In this document: positions 50,189 through 59,780 of the stretch, piece by piece | How positions within the stretch are numbered: position 1 is the first letter of the stretch | Layout: each line of letters opens with the position of its first letter | From: Acidobacteriota bacterium | GTDB lineage: Bacteria > Acidobacteriota > Terriglobia > Terriglobales > Acidobacteriaceae | Length of the DNA: 64,000 nt | Direction of reading: 5' to 3' | NCBI GenBank assembly: GCA_018268775.1 | Contig: JAFDVV010000057.1 | Location: 29,642-93,641 of the forward strand | The notes under the pieces: generated by a model | What the model was told of the DNA's origin: nothing | What the model saw: the letters and a program-made list of their open reading frames with translations, nothing else | Databases searched by the model: none | Position numbers and translations under genes: made by a program

Positions 50189-51025
50189 ATGCGCGATCTG
50201 CGCGATTGGATAAGCGAAAAGATGAGACGACGCCCAAGACGTGGACCGAATGAATCGGAGTCCACGGGCAAGAGCGGACAGGAACTGCCCGCAAACCAAC
50301 CAGCCCCGCTGCGGCCTTCATACCCCGAACCGGCGGCTGCGACTGCCCCTCAGGGCATTGACGAACCTGTGGCACAAGTCGCTGCCGAAGTTCAGGATGC
50401 AGTTGTTCACACACCCGAACCGTCGGAACAGAAAGTCGTTGTGGAGACGCAGCCTGAGTCGCTTGCGACTCCGCCTGCGGAGCAGCCGGCGGCGAAGTCG
50501 CCGAAGGGCTTCGTGGTCCTGACGATCGGTCTTCCTGGGTCGGGCAAGACGACCTGGTACAAGCGCCGCGGCGTCACGCCATTGTCGAGCGATCTGTTGC
50601 GCACGATCCTCTTCGACGACATTACCGAACAACGCTATCAAGGGCTGGTCTTCTCCACGCTGCGGAGTCTTCTGCGCGCGCGGCTGATCGCCAAGATGCC
50701 CTGGAACTATGTCGACGCGACCAACCTGTCGCCCCACGAGCGCCGTCAGTGGATTCGTATGGCCAAGAGCTTCGGCTATGAGGTGCAGGCGGTCTTCTTC
50801 GACGTGCCGCTGGCGGTCTGCATGGAGCGGAACCGCAAGCGCGACCGCGCCGTGACCGACGATGTGATGCAGAAGATGGCAGACCGGCTCAAGCCTCCAA
50901 GCTTCAAGGAAGGCTTCGAGAAGATCACCATCGTGCGCGTGAAGGGCCAGGGAGGCGCGGCCTCCGATTCTCCCGCGGCGGGCCAGCAGCATGGCGCTGA
51001 GGCCGACCCAGAGGCTGCACAGTAA
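50189..51025 (+). CDS. P-loop kinase-like ATPase with disordered N-terminus
   Basis: 278 residues from ATG 50189. Residues 1-105 are polar, Pro/Glu/Ala-rich and probably disordered. Residues 106-255 are a P-loop domain: Walker A GLPGSGKTT, a switch-like SSDLLRTILF, and YVDATNLSPHERRQW; this is the polynucleotide-kinase/zeta-toxin-like AAA_33 group. The C-terminus is low complexity. Substrate unknown: RNA, DNA or small molecule phosphorylation are all possible. It precedes the osmoprotectant transporter by 25 bases and could be in the same transcript. Confidence 0.78.
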   Translation: MRDLRDWISEKMRRRPRRGPNESESTGKSGQELPANQPAPLRPSYPEPAAATAPQGIDEPVAQVAAEVQDAVVHTPEPSEQKVVVETQPESLATPPAEQPAAKSPKGFVVLTIGLPGSGKTTWYKRRGVTPLSSDLLRTILFDDITEQRYQGLVFSTLRSLLRARLIAKMPWNYVDATNLSPHERRQWIRMAKSFGYEVQAVFFDVPLAVCMERNRKRDRAVTDDVMQKMADRLKPPSFKEGFEKITIVRVKGQGGAASDSPAAGQQHGAEADPEAAQ

Positions 51026-51050
51026 AGAAGCAAGCGGTAGAGTAAACGAC

Positions 51051-51812
51051 ATGCCCACGGCTGGCGTTGAGTTCGCGAAGGTGAGCTACACGGCAGACGA
51101 TGGGCATATTGTTTTGCGTGATGTTTCGTTTTCCGTCGAAGCGGGAACCACGACAGCCCTGCTTGGCCGCAGCGGGTCGGGTAAGACGACACTGCTCCGG
51201 ACCGTAAACGGGTTGGTGCGGCCGACCTCGGGAGAGGTGATGGTCGGCGGCTGCGCAGTGACGGCCATCCATGACGTCGAGAGTAAGTCTGCACTCCGCC
51301 GGGGTATCGGTTACGTCATCCAGGAGACGGGCCTCTTTCCGCACATGACGGTCGAGCGCAACGCCGCGATGGCGCTCGAACTTGCGGGGCGCTCGATGCC
51401 CGAGTGCGAGAGGCGCGCCCGTGAGGTGATCGAACTCGCTGGCCTCGACTTCGACAAGCTGCGTGCGCGCTACCCCTGGCAGCTCTCCGGCGGCCAGCGG
51501 CAGCGTGTCGGGCTCGCACGGGCGCTCGCGCTCGACCCGCCGCTGCTGCTGATGGATGAGCCGTTCGGGGCGCTCGACCCGCTGACCCGGGCAGAGATGC
51601 AGGACATGCTCAAGGGACTGCTGAGTGAGTTGAAGAAAACGGTCCTGCTGGTGACCCATGACCTGAATGAGGCACTGTATCTGGCGGATCGTGTCGTCTT
51701 TCTCGACGATGGAGAGGTGACTGCGGATCTTCCGGCTGGCGACGTACTCCGATCGCAGATTTCTCAAGTAAAAGATTATGTTGTGGCAGTAAATCGCAGG
51801 GGAAATGAATGA
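51051..51812 (+). CDS. Osmoprotectant ABC transporter, ATP-binding subunit
   Basis: 253 residues from ATG 51051. Walker A GRSGSGKTTLLR, signature LSGGQRQRVGLARALALDPP, Walker B LLLMDEPFGALDP, switch His in LLVTHDLNEALYLAD. The Q-loop area reads GYVIQETGLFPHMTVERN, typical of glycine betaine/choline (ProV/OpuCA) ATPases, but the C-terminal CBS domains of OpuCA are missing. Start of an overlapping three-gene operon: its stop overlaps the permease start by 4 bases. Confidence 0.92.
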   Translation: MPTAGVEFAKVSYTADDGHIVLRDVSFSVEAGTTTALLGRSGSGKTTLLRTVNGLVRPTSGEVMVGGCAVTAIHDVESKSALRRGIGYVIQETGLFPHMTVERNAAMALELAGRSMPECERRAREVIELAGLDFDKLRARYPWQLSGGQRQRVGLARALALDPPLLLMDEPFGALDPLTRAEMQDMLKGLLSELKKTVLLVTHDLNEALYLADRVVFLDDGEVTADLPAGDVLRSQISQVKDYVVAVNRRGNE

Positions 51813-52441
51813 TGTATCTCATTCATCGGCATGGGTGGGAGATTGCACGTTTGACCTTCGAGCACCTATGGCTCACGCTCAGCGCCATGCTGCTGGCGAT
51901 TGGCATCGGTCTGCCGCTCGGCATTCTACTCACGCGGAGGCCCAGGCTGGTGCGTCCGGTGATTGGTTTTGCGAACATCGTGCAGACGGTGCCGAGCCTC
52001 GCGCTCTTCGGTCTTCTGCTGCCAGTGCCCTGGCTGGGGGAGAACGCGGCGCGGCTGGCCATTGTCGCGCTCACCGGATACGCGCTTCTGCCGATCCTGC
52101 GGAATACCTATGCGGGCATCCGCAGCGTCGATGCCGAACTTGCGGGAGTTGCCGATGCTTTAGGCATGACGGCCCGGCAAAAGCTGTTGAAGGTTGAACT
52201 TCCGCTTGCCGCGAGTGTCATCATGGCGGGCCTTCGCACGGCAACCGTGACCTGCGTCGGCATCGCCACCATTGCCGCAGCGATTGGGGCCGGTGGACTT
52301 GGCGAGCTGATCTTCCGAGGCGTGGCCAGCGTCGACAATGGCCTTGTGCTTGCCGGAGCGATCCCCGCGGCCTTGTTGGCCCTGGTTGCAGACGCGCTGC
52401 TGGGGCTGCTTGAAAAGAAGCTGACGGTGCGGCGGGCATGA
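51809..52441 (+). CDS. Osmoprotectant ABC transporter, permease subunit
   Basis: 210 residues, about five membrane helices. The coupling-helix motif is ELAGVADALGMTARQKLLKVELPLA, with GFANIVQTVPSLALFGLLLP typical of glycine betaine/choline permeases (OpuCB/ProW family). Start and stop both overlap neighbours by 4 bases (ATGA), showing tight translational coupling. Only one permease gene is present, so a homodimer is expected. Confidence 0.93.
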   Translation: MMYLIHRHGWEIARLTFEHLWLTLSAMLLAIGIGLPLGILLTRRPRLVRPVIGFANIVQTVPSLALFGLLLPVPWLGENAARLAIVALTGYALLPILRNTYAGIRSVDAELAGVADALGMTARQKLLKVELPLAASVIMAGLRTATVTCVGIATIAAAIGAGGLGELIFRGVASVDNGLVLAGAIPAALLALVADALLGLLEKKLTVRRA

Positions 52442-53343
52442 AGGGCCATGCTCCCAGGTTTCTTTCTGCCGCTCTGGTCTTTGGACTGATTCTGCTTGCC
52501 GCATGTGGGCCTCCGCGCTCTTCGCGCATCACCATCGGGGCAAAGAACTTTACGGAGCAGGTGGTATTGGGCGAGCTTCTGGCACAGGAGATCGAAGCAG
52601 TGACGGGGGAGCCTGTTGTCCGGCGCTTCTATCTGGCAGGCAGCTATATCTGCCAGCAGGCCTTGGTGAGTGGCCGCATCGATGCTTATGTCGAGTACAC
52701 GGGCACGGCGCTTACGGCGATTCTGAAGCAGCCGCTACCTCCGGCCGGAGAGCGCGACAGGAGGCAGGTCTTCGATACGGTGCGGCGGCTCTATGCGCAG
52801 CGCTACGCCGTCCGCGTTGAGCCGGGTCTCGGGTTCGAAGACACGTTTGCCATGGTGGTTCGCGGGGTCGATGCGCAACGGATGGGGCTGAAGACGATCT
52901 CCGATGCCGTGCCATACGCATCTCAGATGAGGTTGGGAGTCGGTTATGAATTTGAGGAGCGGCCGGACGGTCTGCGTGGGCTTGAGGCGGCCTATGGACT
53001 GAGGTTCGCCGGGCTACCCCGGCTGATGGATCTGGGGCTGCTTTACCGTGCGTTGTCGAACGGACAGGTGGACATGGTGGCTGGGAACTCCACCGATGGC
53101 CCGATTCGAGCGCTTGGTTTTGTCGCGCTGGAGGATGACAAGCATTACTTCCCACCGTACGAGGCGGTGCCGCTGGTGCGCGAAGACTCCCTCCGTCGCC
53201 ATCCGGGGATTCAGACTGCGATGGACCGATTGGCCGGAAAGTTGACCGCAGACGAGGTTCGCGAGATGAATAATGCAGTGGATGGCGAGCATCGAGATGT
53301 CGCCGCGGTTGTGCGCGAGTTTCGCCGCAGCAAAGGTCTTTGA
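52438..53343 (+). CDS. Osmoprotectant ABC transporter, substrate-binding lipoprotein
   Basis: 301 residues. Lipoprotein signal with a lipobox LLAACG (Cys23). The mature part begins RITIGAKNFTEQVVLGELLA, characteristic of OpuAC/OpuCC-type quaternary-amine binding proteins; YVEYTGTALTAIL and DMVAGNSTDG follow. Captures betaine, choline or related compatible solutes in the periplasm; the exact ligand cannot be read from sequence. Its start overlaps the permease stop. Confidence 0.92.
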   Translation: MKGHAPRFLSAALVFGLILLAACGPPRSSRITIGAKNFTEQVVLGELLAQEIEAVTGEPVVRRFYLAGSYICQQALVSGRIDAYVEYTGTALTAILKQPLPPAGERDRRQVFDTVRRLYAQRYAVRVEPGLGFEDTFAMVVRGVDAQRMGLKTISDAVPYASQMRLGVGYEFEERPDGLRGLEAAYGLRFAGLPRLMDLGLLYRALSNGQVDMVAGNSTDGPIRALGFVALEDDKHYFPPYEAVPLVREDSLRRHPGIQTAMDRLAGKLTADEVREMNNAVDGEHRDVAAVVREFRRSKGL

Positions 53344-53357
53344 ATGGAGGTGCATGA

Positions 53358-53867
53358 ATGGCTGAGCAAAAGGTAGAGCCGTGGCTGCGCGGTACAAGGG
53401 GTGAAGTCGATGCCGTTCGTCGTGGAGTGATCCATGCGCTGGAGCTGGCCGCCGAGGATGTGGCGCGTTGGTGCGATCCGTTGAACGGCGAGGAGATGGA
53501 GGCGCGTCCCCTGGGCCTGCCTTCTGTGGGGTTTCAGTTGCGCCATATTGCGCGGTCGCTGGACCGCCTGCTGACCTATGCCGAGGGGCAGCAACTCAGC
53601 GAGCGGCAGATGAAGTTGCTGCGGAGCGAAGAGGAGTTCATCGATCGCGAGGCGACGCTGATGGAGTTTGCCGAGGCCATCGAGGTCTCCGTCAAGCGTG
53701 TACTGGCGATCTCATCGGGAAGTTATGAGGAGCCTCGAAGGGTTGGCCGTAGAGAGCTTCCCACGTCGGTGGGTGGGCTGCTGGTCCATGTCGCCGACCA
53801 TACGCAAAGGCACGTCGGGCAGACGGTGACGACGGTGAAGGCTGTGATGGCGACGCGGCCGAAGTGA
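53358..53867 (+). CDS. DinB-family protein
   Basis: 169 residues, four-helix-bundle DinB-like fold. Candidate metal-binding His residues occur in GFQLRHIARSLDRLL and VHVADHTQRHVGQ. Some family members are metal-dependent thiol-S-transferases (BstA, YfiT types); this one cannot be assigned. It begins 14 bases after the transporter operon with GGAGG upstream, and may be part of the transcript. Confidence 0.82.
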   Translation: MAEQKVEPWLRGTRGEVDAVRRGVIHALELAAEDVARWCDPLNGEEMEARPLGLPSVGFQLRHIARSLDRLLTYAEGQQLSERQMKLLRSEEEFIDREATLMEFAEAIEVSVKRVLAISSGSYEEPRRVGRRELPTSVGGLLVHVADHTQRHVGQTVTTVKAVMATRPK

Positions 53868-53885
53868 GGGATTTGAGACGCAGGT

Positions 53886-54524
53886 TCAGCCGACGAGATG
53901 GCCCATCTTGTCGCGCTTGGTCCGAAGATAGCGCTCGTTCGTAGGTTCGGACGGGACCTCGGCGGAGATGCGTTCGACGACCTTGACTCCGGCAAGTTCG
54001 AGCGCCTCGACCTTGGCCGGGTTGTTCGTCATAAGCCGTACTGCGGGAACGCCAAGCTGCTTGAGAATCTCCGCCGGAAGTTCGAACTCGCGGCAGTCGG
54101 CCTTGTAGCCCAACTCGATGTTCGCCTCGATGGTGTCCAGTCCCTGGTCCTGCAGCTCATAGGCGCGGAGCTTCGCCATCAGGCCAATGCCGCGCCCTTC
54201 CTGCTGCTCGTAGATCAGAATGCCGGCACCGGCGTCGGTGATCGTTGCAAGTGCAAGTTCGAGCTGCTGGCGGCAGTCGCAGCGCAGCGAGTGGAAGACG
54301 TCCCCGGTAAGGCACTGGGAGTGAATGCGGACGACCGGTGGCGCGGCATGGATATCTCCCATGACGAGGGCGACAGCTTCCTCGATGCGTCTTGCGGGAG
54401 CCGGGGTGGCGTCGTTGCAGGGGCCGGGGTTGTCGATGATGCCCTCGAAGCCCAGGATGCGAAAGTGTCCCCAGCGGCTGGGAAAGTCGGCTTCGGCGAT
54501 CTTGTTGACTTCTGTAAAGGTCAT
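53886..54524 (-). CDS. ribA: GTP cyclohydrolase II
   Basis: 212 residues from ATG 54524. Zinc Cys71, Cys82 and Cys84 (SQCLTGDVFHSLRCDC), followed by IYEQQEGRGIGL and MTNNPAKVEAL. Converts GTP to diaminopyrimidine, formate and pyrophosphate, the first step of riboflavin synthesis. It is a stand-alone RibA with no DHBP synthase domain; no other rib genes or FMN riboswitch lie nearby. Confidence 0.95.
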   Translation of the reverse strand: MTFTEVNKIAEADFPSRWGHFRILGFEGIIDNPGPCNDATPAPARRIEEAVALVMGDIHAAPPVVRIHSQCLTGDVFHSLRCDCRQQLELALATITDAGAGILIYEQQEGRGIGLMAKLRAYELQDQGLDTIEANIELGYKADCREFELPAEILKQLGVPAVRLMTNNPAKVEALELAGVKVVERISAEVPSEPTNERYLRTKRDKMGHLVG

Positions 54525-54651
54525 CGTCTTTCGATTATACGTTTCACCGGTCACACGAGATTGGATTCGCGAGCGGGCAACACGATGCAAAGCCGGACAA
54601 TGCCAGCGAATCCATGCGTGCCCGAGGGCGGGTGAAGCGTAGAGTAAGGGG

Positions 54652-56091
54652 GTGGCGCATATTTCTCAGTCGCTGATTTTGATTACGTTGCTTGTGGAAC
54701 TTGGAGTGGCGGCGGCGCTCTCCAGTTCGCTGGCACGGTCGAGCGTCTTCAAGCGCCTGCTTCTGGCCGAAAACCGAACGTTGCGCCAGACGGCGGGTCT
54801 GGTTGCGTTGATCTGCGTTCCTCTGGCGCTGGGTGTGCTGGTCCGTGTGAAGGTGCCAAATTTTTTGGCGGCGGACATCTCGCTTGAGGCGACGATCCTT
54901 CTGGGAGTGCTGGTAGGGCCGCTGGCGGCGATGGCTGGCGGCGCGGCGATGTCCTTGCCAGCCATGGGGCACCACGAGTACTGGACGCTCCCGGTAAATC
55001 TCATCATCGCAGCGATAGCTGGTACCTTCGGGCGTTTTGCCGACCGCGAGGATGTGTGGTCGTTCTCGCCGATGATCGACCTGAGCATCTATCGTTGGGT
55101 GACGAGGAACATACGCCGTCCGCACCTGGACCGGCAGATTCTGCTGCTAGTCCTTATCTCGGGCATGCAGTTGTGCCTGAGTCTGCTGTCGCGGTTCTAC
55201 CCTCGCAGATACTTCGCCTTGCACTCGGACGAGTGGTGGGTGGAGCTTCTGATCTGCGCAAACGCGCCGATCGTTGTCGGTATCCCGCTGAAGATATGGA
55301 ACGCGATCCGCGTGGAAAAGAAGCTGGAGGAGCAGGGAAGACTGCTGCTGGAAGCGCGCCTGGATGCGCTGCAACGGCAGATCAACCCGCATTTTCTTTT
55401 CAATACTTTGAACTCGATCACGTCACTGGTACGGGTACAGCCTGAGCTGGCCCGGGAGATGATTGTGAAGCTGGCGAACATTCTCCGCGTGCTGCTGAAA
55501 GACCGCGAAGCGTTTGTTCCTCTCAGTGAAGAACTTGCGTTTACCGACGACTATCTCGATATCGAAGTGGTGCGCTTTGGAGAAAAGCTGAAGGTTGTGA
55601 AGGAGATCGCGCCTGAGACCCTGGACATCGTAGTGCCGGGCATGTTGCTGCAACCGCTGATTGAAAACAGCATTAAGCATGGACTGGAACCGAGGATCAG
55701 CGGTGGAACCGTAACGCTGCGCAGCCGTATCTCCGACGACGGAATGCTGACGATCGAGGTGGAAGACGACGGCGTGGGGATACCGGTGGAGCGCGACGAC
55801 GCGTCTCCGATGAAAGGTCCGGGATCGGGTACGGGCATTGGCATGCGGAACGTGCGTGAACGTATGGAGGTGCAGTACGGGACACTCGGAAGCGTTGAGA
55901 TCAACAGCCGCCCTGGCCGCGGAACCAAGGTGATCCTGCGCATGCCTGTGCTTGAGGCCGGTGCCGTGGCCTGGCCCCAGAGCGGCCGGGAGGTCCTTGA
56001 GGCGGCGACCAACGTTGTGGGAGATGTCATACGCAAGGTCGATCCCGATGGCCGACTGACCCAGGCATTGCGCTCGGGCGCTCGGCGCTAA
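54652..56091 (+). CDS. LytS-type sensor histidine kinase
   Basis: 479 residues, start GTG 54652. N-terminal half: five to six membrane helices of the 5TM/LYT sensor type. Then a linker helix and the phospho-acceptor segment LQRQINPHFLFNTLNS (His in NPHF), and a GHKL ATPase domain (QPLIENSIKHGLEP, EDDGVGIP, GIGMRNVRERM). Such kinases pair with LytTR DNA-binding response regulators in cell-wall or carbon-source signalling. No LytTR regulator is adjacent, so it is an orphan here. Confidence 0.9.
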   Translation: MAHISQSLILITLLVELGVAAALSSSLARSSVFKRLLLAENRTLRQTAGLVALICVPLALGVLVRVKVPNFLAADISLEATILLGVLVGPLAAMAGGAAMSLPAMGHHEYWTLPVNLIIAAIAGTFGRFADREDVWSFSPMIDLSIYRWVTRNIRRPHLDRQILLLVLISGMQLCLSLLSRFYPRRYFALHSDEWWVELLICANAPIVVGIPLKIWNAIRVEKKLEEQGRLLLEARLDALQRQINPHFLFNTLNSITSLVRVQPELAREMIVKLANILRVLLKDREAFVPLSEELAFTDDYLDIEVVRFGEKLKVVKEIAPETLDIVVPGMLLQPLIENSIKHGLEPRISGGTVTLRSRISDDGMLTIEVEDDGVGIPVERDDASPMKGPGSGTGIGMRNVRERMEVQYGTLGSVEINSRPGRGTKVILRMPVLEAGAVAWPQSGREVLEAATNVVGDVIRKVDPDGRLTQALRSGARR

Positions 56092-56127
56092 GAGCGTGGT
56101 AGGTCCGACGCCTTATATTGGTGGTTC

Positions 56128-57009
56128 TTATACGCGCGGGCGGGCCGAAAGGCTGCCGAAGTGGATGAGTGCCGGCGCGTTGGCTTGTGACAACCTTGCA
56201 GGCATCGCAGCAAGAAGGGCCTGCATCTCAACCTCGCGGTGGGTGCGAAGACGCGTTGTGACGCGATCGAGATCGCGGTCGTTGTAGCCGGGATGACAGA
56301 CAAGCTCGAATGTACCCTCGGACGGCAGGGCGTTGAGTATCTCGCTGAGGGTCGCGGTATTGAGGTTTCCTGTGGCGGAGACGCCGACGGTGCCGTTGGT
56401 CGTCGCGATGGTGCCATTGCGAATCTGGGGATGGCGATCGAAGGACCGTTGCAGGCGGTTGAGGATATTGATCTGCATGCGACGTTTGAAGCCGGCATGA
56501 GCGAGGTCTTGCGTGAACCGCGGCTCGAAGGGATTGCGTATAGAGCCAATCGACGCGTCTTCGAGGACGCGAAGAAGCGGCCGGGCCACGGCAGGGAAGA
56601 GATGCGTATGTTTGTGCGAGTCGACGTGGGTGATGGCGATGCCCGCCTGTCGCAGGCGAGCGATCTGAGCGTATGCTTCGCGCACGATGTCCTCTTCACA
56701 AATCTGGCCCAGGAGCAGAGCGCGAACAAAGCCAGCCAGGGATGGGCGAAAGCTTTTGCGGTCGGGGCCGATGAGTGTAGGGATTCGATCGGGGAGCGAG
56801 ACAGGGGTCCCATCGGTAAGAACGATGTGACAGCCGACGCCCAGCGATGGGTTGGCATGCGCAATCGCCACGGCCTCGTCGAAGGCCGCGCCCGTTGCCA
56901 TCAGCGTTGCGGAGGTGAGCGCGCCCGTGCGATGCAGTTCGAGGATGGAGCGATTGATGCCGGAGGTAAGGCCGAAGTCGTCCGCATTGACAATGAGGCG
57001 GGGAGGCAT
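56128..57009 (-). CDS. ChbG/HpnK-family deacetylase
   Basis: 293 residues from ATG 57009. Carbohydrate deacetylase fold of the YdjC/ChbG/HpnK group: LIVNADDFGL (metal Asp residues), GCHIVLTDGTPVS, ITHVDSHKHTHLFPAVA and ELVCHPGYND supply Asp and His for the metal site. Members deacetylate chitooligosaccharides or, as HpnK, hopanoid-linked glucosamine. No chb or hpn neighbours, so the substrate is not resolved. The tRNA-Val gene is immediately upstream on the same strand. Confidence 0.88.
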   Translation of the reverse strand: MPPRLIVNADDFGLTSGINRSILELHRTGALTSATLMATGAAFDEAVAIAHANPSLGVGCHIVLTDGTPVSLPDRIPTLIGPDRKSFRPSLAGFVRALLLGQICEEDIVREAYAQIARLRQAGIAITHVDSHKHTHLFPAVARPLLRVLEDASIGSIRNPFEPRFTQDLAHAGFKRRMQINILNRLQRSFDRHPQIRNGTIATTNGTVGVSATGNLNTATLSEILNALPSEGTFELVCHPGYNDRDLDRVTTRLRTHREVEMQALLAAMPARLSQANAPALIHFGSLSARPRV

Positions 57010-57036
57010 GAGCTGTGGACTTCGGCAGAGTAGAAG

Positions 57037-57113
<77 letters not shown>

Positions 57114-57234
57114 ACTTCCTCAATCAGTGTATGGGACGCGGTGGAGAGATGCAACGATTGGCGGTGGGTTTGTCAAACAGACCGGCTGCGGCTATCGTCA
57201 ATCGTTGTGTGTATTTCGAAAGGACGCGAAGAGT

Positions 57235-58695
57235 ATGGGGATTCGGTTGCATTTCTGGGGCGCGGCACAGACGGTCACGGGATCGTCTCATCATCTTGAG
57301 TGCGCGGGCAAGAATATCCTGCTGGACTGCGGATTGTTTCAAGGCAAGCGGCAGGAGGCGCAACAGATCAATACGCATCTCGCGCTCTCGCCTGCGCAGC
57401 TTGCGGGCCAGGGGGCCGATGCACTGACGTCCGTCGTACTCTCGCACGCGCACATCGACCACAGCGGCAATCTTGCTTCGCTGACGAAGCAGGGCTATCG
57501 CGGCCCGATCTATACCACGCCTTCGACGATCGACCTGTGCGATCCCATGCTGAAGGACAGCGCCCACATTCAGGAAGGCGACGCGGACTTCATGAATCGC
57601 CGGAGAGGAAAGCGCCGTATGATTGGCGCCCCTGAAGGCGCGGCTCCGATAGAGCCTCTTTACACAGAGGCCGACGCCGAGCAGGTGCTCCAGCAACTGA
57701 AGCCTGTAAAGCTGCATGAACCCGAGTTGCTTGCCGGGTCGTCCGCCGATGCCGGGTTCAGCATCTCGCTGACGAACGCAGGGCACATGCTGGGATCGGC
57801 TTGTGTGTTGGTCAACGCTGTGGAGCATGGCCAGACGACGCGGCTGCTCTTCTCTGGCGATGTTGGAAGAAAGGACCTCCCGATCATTCAGGATCCGGAC
57901 CCCGCTCCGGCAGCGGACTACCTGATTATGGAGAGCACCTACGGCAACCGGTTGCATCAGCCGATTGGCCCGGTGAAGCAGAAGCTGGCCAGCCTGGTGC
58001 GGCGTGTTGCGGCACGTGGTGGCCGCATTATCGTTCCAGCGTTCGCGGTGGAACGAACACAGCAACTGGTGATGCTGCTTCATCAGTTGATCGATGAGAA
58101 GAAAATTCCCGACATCCCGATGTTTGTGGACAGCCCATTGGCTACAAATGTGACAGATGTCTTCCGCAAGCACACCGAAGATTGGGACAAGGAGATTTGC
58201 GAGTTCTATCACAAGGGGGTTGACCCCTTTGGCTGGTCGAGGTTGAAGTATACGAAGACCGTGCAAGAGAGCAAGGCGCTGAACGACCTACGCGTACCGT
58301 ATCTTGTGATGGCGGCCTCGGGCATGTGCGAAGCCGGACGCATTCTTCATCATCTGAAGAATGGCATCGAAGACCCGCGAAACCTCGTTCTGATTACCGG
58401 CTATCAGGCGGCAAACACACTTGGCCGCAAGCTGGTGGAGCGGCAACCTGAGGTCAACATCTTCGGCGAACCGATGCGCGTGCGCGCCGAGGTGGATTCG
58501 ATCGGTGAGCTGAGCGGGCATGCCGACCAGCACGAGCTGTTGAGCTGGATGGAGCCGGTTGTCCCGACGCTGAAGAAGGTCTTCCTGGTGCATGGCGAGC
58601 CGCCTGCGCAGCAGGCGCTCAAGGAAGAGATTGAAAAGTTGTACAAGTTAGAGGTGATTTGCCCGAAACGTGGCGATCGCTTCGATGTGTCGTAG
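57235..58695 (+). CDS. Metallo-beta-lactamase / beta-CASP RNA-processing nuclease
   Basis: 486 residues from ATG 57235. MBL core: VTGSSHHLE, LLDCGLFQGKR, the HxHxDH motif in VVLSHAHIDHSGN, and NAGHMLGSACVLV. beta-CASP insert with MESTYGNRLH and GGRIIVPAFAVERTQQL; final motif ELSGHADQHEL. The family includes CPSF-73-like and YsnF-type nucleases acting on RNA. Divergent from tRNA-Val, 121 bases away. RNA target unknown. Confidence 0.92.
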   Translation: MGIRLHFWGAAQTVTGSSHHLECAGKNILLDCGLFQGKRQEAQQINTHLALSPAQLAGQGADALTSVVLSHAHIDHSGNLASLTKQGYRGPIYTTPSTIDLCDPMLKDSAHIQEGDADFMNRRRGKRRMIGAPEGAAPIEPLYTEADAEQVLQQLKPVKLHEPELLAGSSADAGFSISLTNAGHMLGSACVLVNAVEHGQTTRLLFSGDVGRKDLPIIQDPDPAPAADYLIMESTYGNRLHQPIGPVKQKLASLVRRVAARGGRIIVPAFAVERTQQLVMLLHQLIDEKKIPDIPMFVDSPLATNVTDVFRKHTEDWDKEICEFYHKGVDPFGWSRLKYTKTVQESKALNDLRVPYLVMAASGMCEAGRILHHLKNGIEDPRNLVLITGYQAANTLGRKLVERQPEVNIFGEPMRVRAEVDSIGELSGHADQHELLSWMEPVVPTLKKVFLVHGEPPAQQALKEEIEKLYKLEVICPKRGDRFDVS

Positions 58696-58707
58696 CAATC
58701 CCGGGAC

Positions 58708-59358
58708 TTAATGGGCTGCCGCAGGCGTGAGCGGAAGGAACCGCGACGAGGGGTAGCCCTGCGCGCGAAGCTGAAGACACCGCCATGCCTCAACTGAGGT
58801 AAGCACGACCTTGTGATGAATGCCGTACTCGGGCGGCCATGCGGAAGCGTGCGTTCTCCAGTCAATCGAGAGTGATGGCTGGCGCGTGTTGAAGGCGTTC
58901 ATGATCAGCGCGGTGCGGCCAAGGTGATAGGGCGAGCTGACGATCTCAGCCGACGACCATCCGTGCTGATGCATGATGGTTGCGGAATAGAAGATGTTCT
59001 GGACGGTGTTCTGTGCCTGCCCCTCTTCGATGATGTCGGCGGCTGGAACTCCCTGCGCTTCAGCGAAGACTGCCATGCTGTGCGCTTCGACGAAATGGTT
59101 ATGTGCCGCACCGCCGGTCATGATGAGGCGAGGCGCTACACCGGCTTTGTATTCGCGCACGCCTTCGAGCACCCGCTCTCTCTGCTCCGGTGAAGGCGAC
59201 CCATCGGGTCTGGACGGCGTGCCAAGGACGACAATCGCGTCGAAGCGCGTTGCGGCGGTGTTGTGGGTCGGCAGCGTGAAAAAGTTGCCGTAGACAACAA
59301 GTGCCGCGGCAAACGCAAGAACAATAACGGCAAAGAGAAGATTCCGAAGAAATTTCAC
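58708..59358 (-). CDS. YdcF/ElyC-like (DUF218) membrane-anchored protein
   Basis: 216 residues, GTG start at 59358. A single N-terminal membrane helix (5-25) is followed by the DUF218 domain: FDAIVVLGTPSRPDG, RLIMTGGAAH and NTVQNIFYSATIM, a Rossmann-like fold. ElyC-like members affect envelope polysaccharide or peptidoglycan precursor use; function here is unknown. The start overlaps the stop of the REC gene by 4 bases (GTGA), so translation is coupled. Confidence 0.88.
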   Translation of the reverse strand: MKFLRNLLFAVIVLAFAAALVVYGNFFTLPTHNTAATRFDAIVVLGTPSRPDGSPSPEQRERVLEGVREYKAGVAPRLIMTGGAAHNHFVEAHSMAVFAEAQGVPAADIIEEGQAQNTVQNIFYSATIMHQHGWSSAEIVSSPYHLGRTALIMNAFNTRQPSLSIDWRTHASAWPPEYGIHHKVVLTSVEAWRCLQLRAQGYPSSRFLPLTPAAAH

Positions 59359-59780
59359 GCCCTCAGGGTAGCAGAGCTTTCGACCGTCTCCGAGTCAAGA
59401 ATGCGATGCACCTCGGCAAGCAATTTCGGCAGCAGGAAAGGCTTCGGCAGAAAAGTCCAGTTCCGGATGCGCATCTGTTCCAGTTCAACGGGCTCCATCA
59501 TCATGCCGGAGACGATGAGGACGGGTAGAGACGGTCTTATGGACTTGATCTCGCGGGCCAGGTCCATGCCGTTGCGTCCGGGCATGGAAAAGTCGGTGAT
59601 TAGCAGGTCGATGGCGGGCGAGCGGCGGAAAATATGTACCGCGCGGTCGGCGTCTTCACAGGTGTGGACGCGATAGCCCTCATGCTCAAGAAACGTGCGG
59701 AGGAGTGAGCGGATGTCGGCGTCGTCGTCGACGACGAGGATCGTGTACGGTGCCTTGAGATAAGGGTTCTCGAGATGCAT
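59355..59780 (-). CDS. Stand-alone receiver-domain response regulator
   Basis: 141 residues from ATG 59780. Acidic triad Asp18-Asp20 region (VVDDDADI), phospho-acceptor Asp63 (LITDFSMPG), Ser91 (VSGMM) and Lys113 (FLPKPF). No output domain. Overlaps the YdcF-like gene by 4 bases. Orphan: the kinase is unknown; a LytS-like kinase is 3.7 kb away but a link is not supported. The upstream 163 bases hold no gene. Confidence 0.88.
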   Translation of the reverse strand: MHLENPYLKAPYTILVVDDDADIRSLLRTFLEHEGYRVHTCEDADRAVHIFRRSPAIDLLITDFSMPGRNGMDLAREIKSIRPSLPVLIVSGMMMEPVELEQMRIRNWTFLPKPFLLPKLLAEVHRILDSETVESSATLRA

